Assembly: GCF_019175385.1 (NCBI RefSeq)
Contig: NC_083341.1
Location: 64,203,800-64,267,799, forward strand
Direction of reading: 5' to 3'
DNA length: 64,000 nucleotides
Origin: Lycium barbarum
Lineage: Eukaryota > Streptophyta > Magnoliopsida > Solanales > Solanaceae
Each line of letters opens with the position of its first letter. Position 1 is the stretch's first letter. This document shows, in pieces, positions 1 to 10,257 of the stretch. The notes below the pieces were generated by a model. It was not told the origin of the DNA and made no database searches. It saw only the letters and a program-made list of their open reading frames with translations. The position numbers and the translations under genes were made by a program.

Positions 1-1
1 A

Positions 2-220
2 GCGAGGCTGAGATGGTTTGGGCATGTGATGTGGAGAGATGAAAATGCTCCGGTGCGGAGGTGTGAGAGGTTGGCCAGCGACGGTTTCAGAAGAGGTAGA
101 GGTAGGCCAAAGAAGTATTGGGGGGAAACGATTAGACAGGACATGGCGCATTTCCTGCTTACGGAGGACATGACCTTAGATAGAAGGGTATGGAGGACTC
201 ATATTAGGGTAGAAGGATAG
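2..220 (+). pseudogene. RTE LINE reverse transcriptase, C-terminal fragment
   Basis: The frame is open from base 2 and reads [20 protein letters not shown], then a basic [11 protein letters not shown] segment, then [16 protein letters not shown] before a TAG. This is the very C-terminal tail of RTE-clade LINE ORF2 proteins, beyond the polymerase domain. The endonuclease and RT catalytic motifs lie outside the window, so it cannot be judged whether the copy was ever complete. No frameshift or stop interrupts this short stretch. An ATG at 26 exists, but it is internal to the frame and not a real start. The product would normally act in target-primed reverse transcription. On its own this piece can do nothing. 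Confidence 0.8.
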
Positions 221-579
221 TAGGTAGTCGCGTCTATCCTCCCTTAAGAGTAGTTATGTTGTTCTATAGTTTCTTGTCTCCTGATTTCTGCGAGTATCTG
301 TTGGTTTATAATGACTTATTTACTTTCATTGTTTTCATTTTCATAGTTATCTATAGCAGTTAATTCTTCTTTTACCATGACTTTCTTGCTTTGTTATTCC
401 TTTCTTTCATATTATTTTCGATACACTTGATCATATCTAACCTTTTGTCTTTTCTTGTCTGTGTCTCCTCTCTTGAGCCGAGGGTCTTTCGGAAACAGCC
501 GCCCTACCTTTCAAGGTGGGGGTTAGGTCTGCGTACACTCTACCCTCCCTAGACCCCACATAGTGGGATTATACTGGGC

Positions 580-598
580 TTGTTGTTGTTGTTGTTGT
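580..598 (+). repeat. (TTG)n tail of the LINE
   Basis: About six TTG/TGT units in a row mark the 3' terminus of the RTE element and its junction with LTR sequence. Confidence 0.85.
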
Positions 599-694
599 AA
601 GGCAAGTGTATTGGTATTTTGAATGTCATACTTGTCTGCTGTGATCTCTATTTCAGTCAGGATCCTCTTTACTGTATTTCATGCTTTATATACT

Positions 695-752
695 CAGTAC
701 ATATCTCGTACTGACCCCCTTTGTTCGGGGGGGCTGCGTTTCATGCCCGCAG
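695..752 (+). promoter_or_regulatory. LTR triple stem-loop block, copy in 599-1298
   Basis: Stem 1 is CAGTAC/GTACTG (695-700, 708-713). Stem 2 is CCCCC/GGGGG (715-719 with the G run at 727-733). Stem 3 is CTGCG/CGCAG (734-738, 748-752). A fourth pairing, GACGG/CCGTC, lies at 886-890 and 900-904. Function is unknown. Conservation across LTR families is described in the findings. Confidence 0.6.
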
Positions 753-1011
753 GTACATATACTCGATTTGGCGATCCTCCAGCTTAGGATTTCCACTCAG
801 CTGTCTTGGAGAGATCCATTGTTCCGGAGCTTGGACTTTTGGGACAGATCTTTTGCTGTATATATGCATGTTTATCCAGGGGTACGACGGAGCCCTGTCC
901 CGTCATATTTCGCTATCGATACTCTTAGAGGTCTGTAGACATATGTGTGGGTTATGTATAAGTTTTGTTCAGCTGTGTCTATATGGCTTATGTATGGCAT
1001 TGACATGTTGT

Positions 1012-1128
1012 GGCACCCTTGTCGGCTTGCGTATTATAACGATATATAAGGGCAGCCTTGTCGGCTTGCGTTTTATAACGATATATAGTGGCAGCCTTGT
1101 AGGCTTGCGTATTTTATTACGATGTGAT
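1012..1128 (+). repeat. Tandem repeat, 3 copies of about 40 bp
   Basis: Three successive units each contain the CCTTGTMGGCTTGCGT block followed by an AT-rich ACGATATAT stretch. Other LTRs in the window have one CCTTGTCGGCTTG unit at the matching place, so this is a local expansion. Confidence 0.75.
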
Positions 1129-1298
1129 TGGTTGTGACTCCTCGGGAGACAGATTATCATGATATGTGACATTGTGAACATTTGGATCTTTGTCAATTCC
1201 TATATTGTCTATAGTGTCAGCCTGACTATGTTTAACAGGTACGTATATGTGTGTCCATCTCGGGCACTGGTCATGGCCCATGGGGTTGGGTCGTGACA

Positions 1299-2459
1299 GT
1301 TAGTTCCGAAGCGAGTGGTACGTTGACACCATGGGTCCCTTGCAAGTGATTGCTATTTGGGCTAACAAAGCATTTACAATATGTATACGGATATGATACT
1401 AACTCGGGTTGTATTACATTTTACTTACTTATATTCGTATGATAGAGGTGATACTGGTCTTGGCTGCATTACATTGAATCATGACTCATTCTGGTGATTT
1501 CATAATTGATTTTCCTTGTTGTTGAGCTGTTGTGTTTACACAAAATTTCATGGTCTTGTTTGACAAATGATGGGAGGTTATGTTGATGTGATCCCACTAG
1601 AATGGCTAAGGTTGAAATGTACAGGAGAAACATTATTGTCAGCCGCATTGGTCGTGCTTACTTTTATTGTTTAATTGATAAATTATTATCGACTGATGTC
1701 TATTTTGAATTGTTATGCTGTTGATTCTGCCCGTCAAACTATGAGTCTATTAGATCGCTTGAAGAAAGGTAAGGCTTAGTGATTTCAATTGGAATGGGTT
1801 AACATGAAGGGTGTTGTCCTTACTTATTTACTATTGAGGATTAGGTGGTCTAGGAGTCCTTCTGAGCTGAAACAGATTGTTTCCTATTAGTCCTTATTTT
1901 CTGTTGTTATGTTGACATGGCAATGGTAAGAAGATACGAATATTCTTAGGGTAGTGTGTTCACTTCTGGGGGAGGATTCATTAAGGTGAACGATTGTACT
2001 TATCTGTTTATCTTATTGATTTTATACCGTATTGCGTGAACTTATCTTAGTCGGGCTATGATGCTTACTTGTACGTGTAGTGTACTGATACTACTTTTGC
2101 TACATCCTTTTGGGGTGTATATGTGTGTTTCAGGTTATTGCTTGAAGGTTTCATAGGTCGGAGTGGCAAACATCTTCTTACAGCTTCTATGCATCTCGTT
2201 CCATGGCAGAAGTTGTGTCTTTTTGTTTTAAGTTTATTCCTTTGTATTGTAGAAGCTCTTTTACATGTCTAGACTAGGTCCCGGAAATTGTAAGCTCTAA
2301 TTAAATAAAGAGTGTCATTTATGCTTTCTCACTTAATGTTTATAATTATGAGCTATTGAATGGAAAAATGAGTTTTAATAATGGGTTGGTTAGTGAGGGT
2401 TCGCCTACTAGGAGATAATCTGGTAGGTGCCCGCACGATCCGTAATTTGGGTCGTGACA
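1299..2459 (+). mobile_element. LTR fragment, A-like family (3' end)
   Basis: The end at about 2390-2459 (GGGTTCGCCTACT... GGTAGGTGCCCGCACGA... GGGTCGTGACA) matches the end of element A's LTRs at 9985-10045 and 15790-15856. The 5' part is lost or replaced by the preceding LTR fragment. No coding sequence was seen. Confidence 0.6.
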
Positions 2460-3003
2460 AAGTCTATGTTATATAAATCCACGTTTAAAGAATGTTTGTG
2501 TAAGTTTATGTTATTATAGATTAATTACTGTTAGTATATGAGTATTCTCTTAATTTCTTAATAAAATCGATGGATTAACCTTTAAATTCCTAGGTTTTGA
2601 AAGGCCTTGAAAATGTCTATATTAGAAAGGAGGAAATGTTGGCCATGTCCGGAGTGTGGTTAAAGAAGAGATTTATTAAGAACAAAGGTTAAGAGAAAGA
2701 TATGAACAGAGTAAGAAGAGTCCTGTCCTAATTTGTTTGTCAAAAAAGGGAGAAAACACAGAACCATCGAAATATAAAGACATATACATAATGAAAAGAT
2801 ACTTAAGGAGTGAGGAAGTATCGCGTAGGATTGTTAAAATTTGACATACACAGCCGTCATCCAAAACTTTTAAAATTATATTTTTGATTTTCAATATCTC
2901 TGCGTTTAATATAATTCCATCTTCTTTTTAGACTCATCAAATCTGTTAATGGCTGTCACTTTGCCAAAAAGTGAAGATGAAGGCTCATCTATTCAGACAA
3001 GAC
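2460..3003. other. Unassigned AT-rich stretch before element B
   Basis: No reading frame, repeat or element end is recognised. This may be older host DNA or a very decayed repeat. Its last five bases, AAGAC, are the likely left target duplication of element B. Confidence 0.5.
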
Positions 3004-4496
3004 TGTTACACCTGAAAAAAATTTCGCGTCGTTTGCATTGTAAGTAAATTAACTTAAGCCCGGAGAGGTTATGGAACCCTATAAGGTTAAGGAAGACTTC
3101 TAACAAGTGCTAAGAAAGTGTATAAAGGTTCCCGGATCAAGTGAATCGAAGAAATTAAGTTGTCAAAATTTTGAAAAACCATGGTAGAATTTTGGATAGG
3201 AATTTTAGTCCAACTTGAGAGAGGTATATCTGCTAGAATATGAGGAGTTATGGAATACCAAACCTATGTAAATTCAAGTTCTGCGAGTCTTCTTTCCAAT
3301 GAAACTAATAGATCGCAATTCTGAGAAGTACGGAATAGAGTATGACCCGTACTTTACCAGAAGTTTCCAGAAAATTCGAAATTTGACTTTCCAAGTACGG
3401 GCTGGAAAGTATTGGACATACTTTGAAGTATGGTTCGTAGTTTTTGGTCGTACTTTGCCCGAATTTTCTAGAAAATTGAAAGTTGGTGGACAATTCCTAT
3501 AAATTGATTTCCCACGATTTGGGGTCAATTCTTTTAATCAAAACAGATCCCTAGTGTCTCTCTAACACCCATAAAAACCCCAAATCAAATCAAGAGAATA
3601 TTAAGCCATAAAATCCTCAACTAGTTCATACAAAGTGTTGGTTCTTGCTTATAGATAAAGTTGGGGTGAGTAAGCTTTGAAGTAAGTTGGTGTGGCTAAA
3701 TTTTTTCAAGTATAAGGTATGTTCTTCATCTTATTTCTTATGTTGAGTTAATTTGAAGGTTAAACAAGTCTTATAAGTGAAAAGAGTTTTGGAGAAGAAG
3801 TCATAAGTGTGTGTTGTAGTTGATGGCAAAGGATTGAATTTGAAAAGAAGTTTTGGATGGATTTGAGTCTAGTTTGAATATAATTTATTGGGTATGATAT
3901 TGTTAATGTTGTTATTAATGTTTAGGAGTTGTTGTGGAGTTTTATGGTAGTAGGTGATACAGGAGAAATGTTGCCCAAATTTCATTAGCTTACCTAATAG
4001 TGTATTTTCATCTTATAGGCATTTGAACGACTTAATTATAGTGTGAATGATCTTAAATAGACGGCGATGTATGTTAAGGCTGTCCCTTTATTTCTTATGG
4101 CATGATCCTATTGTTACAAACTTACAGAAATGATGTCCAAAGTGATTCTATTCCTAGAAATACAAGAGGCTCATGTCTCTTGATGTTCTTGTGATATTAC
4201 GGATTCTTGTCTCATGATTATTGATCTTGTCTTATGGTTATTGATATTGTTTATTGTTGTTAATCTCATCTTATGGTTATTGTTCCATCAAGGTGAGATA
4301 CTAGATGATGATAGTTCCATAATGGTAATCGGAGGCTACCGATAGTTCCATAATGGTAATCGGAAGCTACCGACCTTAAGTCACTCCGATAGAGTCATAA
4401 TGTTTTCTTGGGCTCTCTTGCATGCTTATATATATATATATATATATAGCTATTTTCTCACACTGAGTCGCGCTATAGTCGGCCGGGTATGGCACA

Positions 4497-4612
4497 TATT
4501 GTGCACACCACTGTAGTTAGGTACGGATAACACTGAGCCTATATGGCCGGGTACGGATAACGCCGAGTCTATATGGCCGGGTATGGACAACACTGAGCCT
4601 ATATGGCCGGTA
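4497..4612 (+). repeat. LTR minisatellite in element B, about 32-bp units
   Basis: Units resembling CACTGAGCCTATATGGCCGG, each followed by GTAYGGAYAA, occur about three times. The 3' LTR has roughly one unit at 24380-24415, so copy number changed after insertion. Confidence 0.7.
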
Positions 4613-4746
4613 CAGTATTACATGTATATGCATGAAAATGCTTTTTTTAAATAGCAAGAATGCATGACATCTGCCTTAAGAGGCATTCAGAGGTACAGGT
4701 TGTTCTCTCTTATCTAATGTTGCTTTCCATATCATTATATTATGTT

Positions 4747-4751
4747 GTTAT
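4747..4751. repeat. Target duplication of element A, left copy (GTTAT)
   Basis: GTTAT precedes TGTAATGATC at 4752, and an identical GTTAT at 15857-15861 follows the element's terminal GTGACA. Removing A restores the continuity seen in B's 3' LTR at about 24549. Confidence 0.9.
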
Positions 4752-5261
4752 TGTAATGATCGGCTTTGTCATTATAGTCTTTTTGGCACTTTTTGACCTT
4801 CCCCGAAGCTTGTTAGCTCATTTTTGACCCGAGGGGACCGTTGACAGCTTTTTGAGGCATTCGGGGTTGATTTGGGCGACCTTTTGGAAACAATTGGGCT
4901 TTAAGTGAAAAAGAGTTGACTCAAAGTTGACTTTTGGGTAAACGGACCTTTTTTAGAAATTCGTCGACTCCGAAAGGTCCAGATGGTCATTTAGAATTTT
5001 TGTGCATATCTAGTTTGGTTCCTAATGCACTCCGGTGCATTTTGGGACTTGGGTTGAGAAGTTGGAATTGAGGTATCGGGGGTTGACTCAGTCAACAAGA
5101 CCTTCGTTAGGAATTCTGAGGCCACGACTGCGTTCGTAGCGTGTTTTTATGTATGCCTGTATATCCGGTATGTGAGCAGATGGCCTCGTGAGTTAGTCGG
5201 AAATTCGAGTTGAAAGTGTGAAACTTGGGATTATTCTGGTGTTTGGTGCCCGCTTTGGTGG

Positions 5262-5408
5262 CACCAGCACCACGGTAGCGGTACCGCTATAGCAGTCACC
5301 CTGCCGCTGGAGCGGCCTGTGCAATTTTGGGTTGACCGTTATAACGGTCAAGGGACCCCCGAAGCGGTGACATTGAAGCGGCCTGATGGTCGCGGAAGCG
5401 GTGTCGAG
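5262..5408 (+). repeat. Palindrome-rich cluster in element A LTR
   Basis: AGCGGTACCGCT at 5277-5288 is a perfect 12-bp palindrome, and TTGACCGTTATAACGGTCAA at 5332-5351 is a perfect 20-bp palindrome. Further AGCGGYC half-sites follow. The place in the LTR corresponds to the ACGGNCCGT clusters of other elements. The region is deleted from A's 3' LTR. Confidence 0.75.
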
Positions 5409-6429
5409 CAGTTATTTCATTAAATGAAGTGTTAAATGCCCTAAGTCCCTCATTTATTTCTGTTCCAAAATCTGGGCTATTGGGAGCAATTCTAGGATAT
5501 TCTTGGTGGTAAGTTCTTCTAATCCTTTTACTATTTCATTGTCCTTAATCAGCTTAGAATTCCTTTATCTTGATAGTTCATTAAGTGATTGAAGATAAAA
5601 AATGGGTTCAATGAGTAATTCTTTCTAGGCTTCTAAATCATGATTTGTTGGTTGGGTTAGCGCTATTAAGCATGGAATTGATGATTAGAATCCTCTACTT
5701 CATAATTTCTTCCTAATTAGTGTCTAATTTATGGAATTGGAAGTTAGGGTTTATACCCAAATTTGGGGGTTTTGCCTAGAATTCGAATTTGAGTAAATTG
5801 ATGATTCTTCTAGCTTGATATTGATGGGAATTAATCACCTAGAGCTTTAATTTCATGTTGGAACCTCTAGATTCCTAATTTCACCCTTCTAGTTCATAAA
5901 ACTCATTCCATAGGTTAGGGATTTGGGTCTTGAATAGAAGTAGGGTTCATTTGATGTTCTTCTTGATTTCAATATTCCTAGACTTTCCTTATCTTGAGGC
6001 TCAAAGGAAATGGAAGTTTAAGGAGTGATTGTTGGTGATATTCCTGTTCGGCCTTCCTGGTAGGTTACGGTTTTTACCCTATGATGAGACTTCATTTAGC
6101 AAAGCATATATTTAGATGATATTGTCAGAGAAAGCATGTAAATCTTTGGGTATGAAGCTGGGTTAGATATTATCTTAGGTTGGGCCCTGTTGTGTGTTTG
6201 GGGTTAACCAACCCGTTGTGTTATGACTTATCTTGTTCTATTGTTATTGGCTTGATTGCACGTGAAGATAGTAGACATTGGAGACTATTGATATATCTTG
6301 ACCATGATATTGTAGTATTTTACTTGTTGACGTTTGATACGAGAATAGTGTTCTATCATGGCTTATTGTGTAGCCTTTTCATGATATTGTTGGTGTGCCC
6401 ATGTGTGGCACTTTTGATATTGGTTGATT

Positions 6430-6693
6430 ACTGATATTGAGGTTCATATAGCCGCATTTGTTTCTATTACCAAATGAGGTTCAGATAGAGACACCAACGC
6501 ATATATATTGCCAGTTACTATTATTGTGGCCGTTGTTATTACTAATTGTTATAGCCCTGTGTGGCATTGTGCTGTTGGTTTACCGCAAGACGGGTTGGTA
6601 GTATTGTAGTTACAGAGCAAGTTCTGCCAAAATTTTCATGAGATCCCTGAGAGTTTAACATTCGAGGACGAATGTTTTTAAAAGGGGGAAGGA
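6430..6693 (+). pseudogene. pol: Fragment D: pol C-terminal tail, 3' untranslated part and polypurine tract
   Basis: The first bases translate as ...PHLFLLPNEVQIET after a stop, matching the YPHSFPLPKE ending of element B's polyprotein just after the chromodomain. From about 6490 the sequence is non-coding and ends in a hairpin (6657-6676) and the purine run AAAAGGGGGAAGGA before the LTR. Only a few dozen codons of the original polyprotein are left and they carry a stop, so no function remains. Calling it a pol relic depends on the match to B rather than on any motif of its own. Confidence 0.6.
6657..6676 (+). promoter_or_regulatory. Polypurine-tract-adjacent hairpin, fragment D
   Basis: AACATTCG-AGGA-CGAATGTT is a perfect 8-bp stem with a 4-nt loop, followed at once by the polypurine tract and LTR. 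Equivalent hairpins occur at 61004, 22801, 15185, 28285 (minus) and 44205. Confidence 0.7.
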
Positions 6694-8154
6694 TGTTACA
6701 CCCCGTAGTTTCATGTGTTGGGATTGGAGCTACCTTTCAGGAAATATGTGAGCTTATATGTGTTTAACTTATGGTTATAAGGATTTAAGTTCATATAGTA
6801 AGCTATGAAAGGATTGAAGTGCAAGTGAATTAAGGAAATTAAATTTGTTGGAACTTGGAAGAAAATATGAGGGGCAATTTTGGCCCAAATTGGAGAAAGA
6901 ATATCTTTTAGTAGATGAGGAGTTTTGAAGCAAAACAAAAGCCTAAAATGAAGTTCGTCGAGTCTAGTATCCAACGCGATAAACCGCTCGTCGATAGGAC
7001 ATCGGAGTGGACAATTATGGACGTTACAAGTTCAGCTGACAGAGCAGAAAATGGGTGCTACAGTACCCGACCCGAATTTGACCCTTATAAAAAGGGTAAG
7101 AACCCTCTTTTTACATCAGATTTTTCTGGCAATTTCCAGAAATTTTAGAGAGAGAGAGGGAAACAAAAAGTGAGCAATTTTTAAGTCGCGGAGTAGTGGT
7201 TTAGGTCCGGGTAGAGCATGGTTGTGATTCTAGTATTGTTTTGCCGTGGATTTTAGTGTGGATATTGAGGGTATTGCTGTCTTAACAAGAAAAAAGGTAT
7301 GAATCTTTCTCTCTTGGTATTATTTAAGGTTTATTTACGGAGATAAAGTCATCAAATAATTGTGTAGTAATTTGGTTAGTTATGGAATTTGGAAAACCGC
7401 GTGTGGGTTGTTTTATGGTACATATTGGTGTTGGAAATGATGTTATTGTTGTTGTTGTTATTGGTTGCTGAATTGAGATTTCGGGTTAGGCATATAAACA
7501 GGGGAGATGCTGCCCGAATTTCGGCAGATTCTAAAGGGATTTTAATTAAAGGCTTAAGACAAGTGTATGATGGTGAGCCTAATAATAGTATGAACGATTT
7601 TATATGTAGATTACAAGTTTGGAGATAAGTGGAAAGGTCAAGGAGCAAGATTCCAGGTATGTTAAGGCTAAACCGTTCTTTCTAACGGCATGATTCCTTA
7701 TTGTAAACCTTTGTACTATATCCATAATATCGTTGCTTCCACAAATGCTAGAAGCCTATGAATCCCATGATCCTTATGATATTATTGAGCTTATTCATGG
7801 CCTTTGGAATAATTCCTTGTGATTGATCTCACCTTATGATACTTGTTCCTTCAAGGTGAGATATAGCGATGACGATAGTTCCAATAATCCAATGAGTTTA
7901 GGAAGGTGTCTTAAGGAATGTTTTGTGGGACATGCATAGAGTGCTAGTAGAGGGTCCCTAATGAAGTATTTAATGTTCGAAGAGAGGGTTATGTTGTATC
8001 TTAGGACTTGGTTAATGTTTAGTTAAGCAGGAAGAAGTACTAATGGCCTCAGTTGTGCTTATAAGTCTTATGTAATAATTTAGACCCTACGAGTTAAGAT
8101 ATGACCACGGGAAGGGCATAGAGATTACTTGTAGATGTTTAGTTATGATGTTGA

Positions 8155-8425
8155 TTATAGTTACCACTGGTCTATGACCAGTCGGGCAGATGTTACCGCC
8201 GGGCTACGGCCGGTTGGGCAGATGTATGTATGTATGTATGTATGCATATATTTACCACTAGACTGCAACCAATTGGGCAGTTACCACCGTGCTGCGACCA
8301 GTCGGGCAGTTACCGCTGATCAGTCGGGCAGTTGCGCTCTACCGTCGGGCGATAATCGGACGAGCGGTTATTACCACCGGACTGCAGCCGGTCGGGCAGT
8401 GACCACTGATCAGTTGAGCAGTTAG
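8155..8425 (+). repeat. LTR minisatellite in D, about 30-bp units plus (TGTA)n
   Basis: Units around TTACCACCGGACTGCGACC plus GGTCGGGCAG recur about six times with changes. A (TGTA)n run lies at about 8221-8247. Confidence 0.75.
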
Positions 8426-8734
8426 TATAGGATGATTAGTAAGATAAAGGCACAGTACTATACATAGATATGGTTAAGCATGCGAGAGTATAAAGAGAGA
8501 CATGTATCATATATGTATCGGGTTGCACGCCGCAACACATATTCAGATAATGTTTGATGATAAGGTAACCAGGACTATGGTAGGGTATACAGTCCTAGTA
8601 AAGATTGCAAGAAGATGAAGAGGTATGTATACATATGCTAGATTTCCATCGGTAGTTCAGAAATGCCAAGTTGATTCTTATTCTTCTCATCTTTAGTATA
8701 TGGCTATTTTGTTGCACCTTTCGCCTTGCATACT

Positions 8735-8792
8735 CAGTACATTGCTTGTACTGACGTCCCTTTGCTGGGGGCGCTGCGTTTCATGCCCGTAG
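8735..8792 (+). promoter_or_regulatory. LTR triple stem-loop block, copy in D
   Basis: Stem 1 is CAGTAC/GTACTG. Stem 2 is CGTCCC/GGGGCG, with one U-G pair. Stem 3 is CTGCG/CGTAG, with one G-U pair. The block is about 445 bp before the LTR 3' end. Confidence 0.65.
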
Positions 8793-9581
8793 GTCTTGAG
8801 ATACAGCTTGACGGATCTTTCTGTAAAGATACCAGCTTAAAGGCAGAGTTGTGGCGCTCCACTTGCTTCAGAGTTGCCCTGTGAGTCAGCATGGTTGCAT
8901 ATACATTTGCATGGGTATGGCAGGGCCCTGTTTCGGCCACTTTTTGTCATGTACTCCTGTAGGGGCTCGTAGACAGATATGCATAGTTAGATATCTTATA
9001 ATTATCTCGACTTGTACTATGTTGTATCATTATTATGGATGGCCTTACCGGCGCATACACTCGAGATTAGTTTGAAGACGTAAGTATGTTATCTTTTGGG
9101 CTTGTGCCCCTATGGCTTATAGTACCTTGGTCTTATGTTGCCTTTCGAGATACAGAAAATATGAGTTACAGTTGGTTCGCTCGGTTCCTGTAGGGTGCCG
9201 AGTGCTAGTCACGCCTTAACAAGGTTGGGGTATGACAATGGAATTTGCGGGTCCCCCCCATGGGTTGTGCTGCCAAGATGTGATGTTCCATCATCGGAGT
9301 ACATGTGTACGGTGCATGTATTGCATTCACATTTCTTAGATTACTGCATCACATTGTACTATGGCTTTTATTGTGATATTCTTGTGATGTACTTGTGATG
9401 TACGGATTCGAACTATGTATTTTGAGACTTGGCAGATTTGGGTTTAGATGTTAAACATAGGGGATAACGTGTACTTGGATTCTGGCTCGTGTTTGGCTTA
9501 TACCTTGTTGATTTACCTGTTTATCTTACTTTATTGCCTTTATATGTGTTAGCTAAACTTAGTCAGCCTATGATACCAACA

Positions 9582-9634
9582 AGTACTTATTGTTTGTACT
9601 GACTTACACTTGCTGCAATATTTTATGAATGCAG
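9582..9634 (+). promoter_or_regulatory. LTR stem-loop block, A-type copy (two stems clear)
   Basis: Stem 1 is AGTAC/GTACT (9582-9586, 9596-9600), and the last stem is CTGCA/TGCAG (9613-9617, 9630-9634). A middle stem is not evident. It sits about 410 bp before A's 5' LTR end. Confidence 0.45.
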
Positions 9635-10048
9635 AGTTCCAAGTAGGATCGACCTCTGCTTCTCTTGGCTGATAGTGTTTCAAGAGTTACTGCTTAGAGT
9701 CTTACAGGGTGAGCATGGGGACGTCCACCGCCTTGAAGATTCTTCATTAATTTATGTCTTACTTGATAGTCCGAGACATATTCAGACTATTTATGTATTA
9801 TTGTTATTTCCAGACTTCTAGATGCTAATTAGTTGCTCTTGTATGACTAGATAGATTTATGGGGTGGTTTGATGTATTTCCTTACTTCCACATATTCTAT
9901 ATCATTATCGTCATACTTACGTGATTTTTATCTCTTCCGCTTGTTTATTCACTTATTCATGATTTTACGATTGTTGGGATGAGGGTTCGCCTATCGAGGT
10001 GGGAAATTAGGTGCCCGTGCGACTTAGCTAAATTGGGTCATGACAAGA

Positions 10049-10060
10049 TGATATCAGAGC
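10049..10060 (+). other. Primer-binding site of element A (tRNA-Met type, mutated)
   Basis: TGATATCAGAGC differs by one base from the usual TGGTATCAGAGC, complementary to the 3' end of initiator tRNA-Met. It lies 3 nt after the LTR end. Confidence 0.85.
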
Positions 10061-10103
10061 CCTAGGTTAACCGGTCTATAATAAAAGAGCGTGTCTAGTA
10101 GAG

Positions 10104-10145
10104 TCTCGTAGATCGGTGCGATGCGCTTCGTACTTATCTACGAGA
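10104..10145 (+). promoter_or_regulatory. Leader kissing-loop-like hairpin, element A
   Basis: Outer stem TCTCGTAGAT/ATCTACGAGA (10104-10113, 10136-10145) is 10 bp. Inner stem GTGCG/CGTAC has one G-U pair. The 8-nt loop ATGCGCTT has a GCGC core. It lies 44 nt past the primer site. The geometry equals that in B, E and I. Confidence 0.65.
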
Positions 10146-10257
10146 GACTATAGGACATATAGGAAACTTCACTTTCTTTCCTTCTTTCATGCTACTTTAT
10201 TCTAATTGGTATCTGGAACAATCGAATTGGCTCTGACTCTTATATCTTCTTTCTCAG

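Larger units (their letters stand above)
1..598 (+). mobile_element. RTE-type LINE, 5'-truncated 3' end with (TTG)n tail
   Basis: The segment begins inside the reverse-transcriptase reading frame, which stops at 218-220. A non-coding 3' region follows, with the CCGAGGGTCTTTCGGAAACA and GGTCTGCGTACACTCTACCC blocks, and a (TTG)n run at 580-598. That tail is what I know from plant RTE LINEs and the SINEs that borrow it. The window edge cuts the element, so its full length is unknown. It abuts LTR sequence at 599, so it probably inserted into an older LTR. Identification is by remembered family features, not a search. Confidence 0.8.
599..1298 (+). mobile_element. LTR fragment, I-like Ty3/gypsy family (3' part)
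   Basis: It shares with element I's LTR the block CTCAGTAC...GTACTGACCCCC, the GACGGNGCCCTGTCCCGTC segment and a GGGTTGGGTCGTGACA end at 1298. The 5' part is missing, replaced by the LINE. Short reading frames here (681-938, 721-1137) sit inside LTR sequence and are not genes. Confidence 0.75.
3004..4751 (+). repeat. Element B 5' LTR, first part
   Basis: It aligns over its length with 22837-24553 (for example AAGCCCGGAGAGGTTATGG in both). It holds a TATA-like CCTATAAAT near 3498, downstream of a TACGG/CGTAC-rich stretch. A (TA)n run at about 4427-4448 is longer than in the 3' LTR. It stops exactly at the GTTAT duplicated by element A. Confidence 0.85.
6430..9237 (+). mobile_element. Fragment D: 3' end of a Ty3/gypsy element inside A's LTR
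   Basis: It comprises the last bases of a chromodomain/pol frame, a non-coding tail, a polypurine tract and one LTR. The 5' LTR and most of the interior are missing. The tail from about 6530 matches element B at 22670-22836 (CCCTGTGTGGCATT, CTCTGCCRAAATTT). No target duplication could be assigned because the 5' boundary is truncated. Confidence 0.7.
6694..9237 (+). repeat. Fragment D 3' LTR
   Basis: It starts TGTTACACCCCGTAG after the polypurine tract and ends TATGACA. TATA-like TATAAAAA lies at 7086-7093. It holds a minisatellite (8155-8425) and the triple stem-loop block (8735-8792). Reading frames inside it (6915-7148, 8135-8425, 8851-9075) lie in LTR or repeat sequence and are not genes. 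Confidence 0.8.
4752..10045 (+). repeat. Element A 5' LTR, interrupted by fragment D
   Basis: 4752-5090 matches the start of the 3' LTR at 15221-15560. 9868-10045 matches the 3' LTR end at about 15565-15856. The LTR without D would be about 2.5 kb. It ends GGGTCATGACA before the primer site. Confidence 0.8.

Noticed and set aside
681..1196. Overlapping frames on both strands (681-938, 721-1137, 969-1196 minus)
   Set aside because: They run across LTR sequence and a tandem repeat. Open frames arise from the repeat period.
4427..4448. (TA)n run considered as a regulatory element
   Set aside because: Simple repeat expanded only in one LTR of B. A slippage product.
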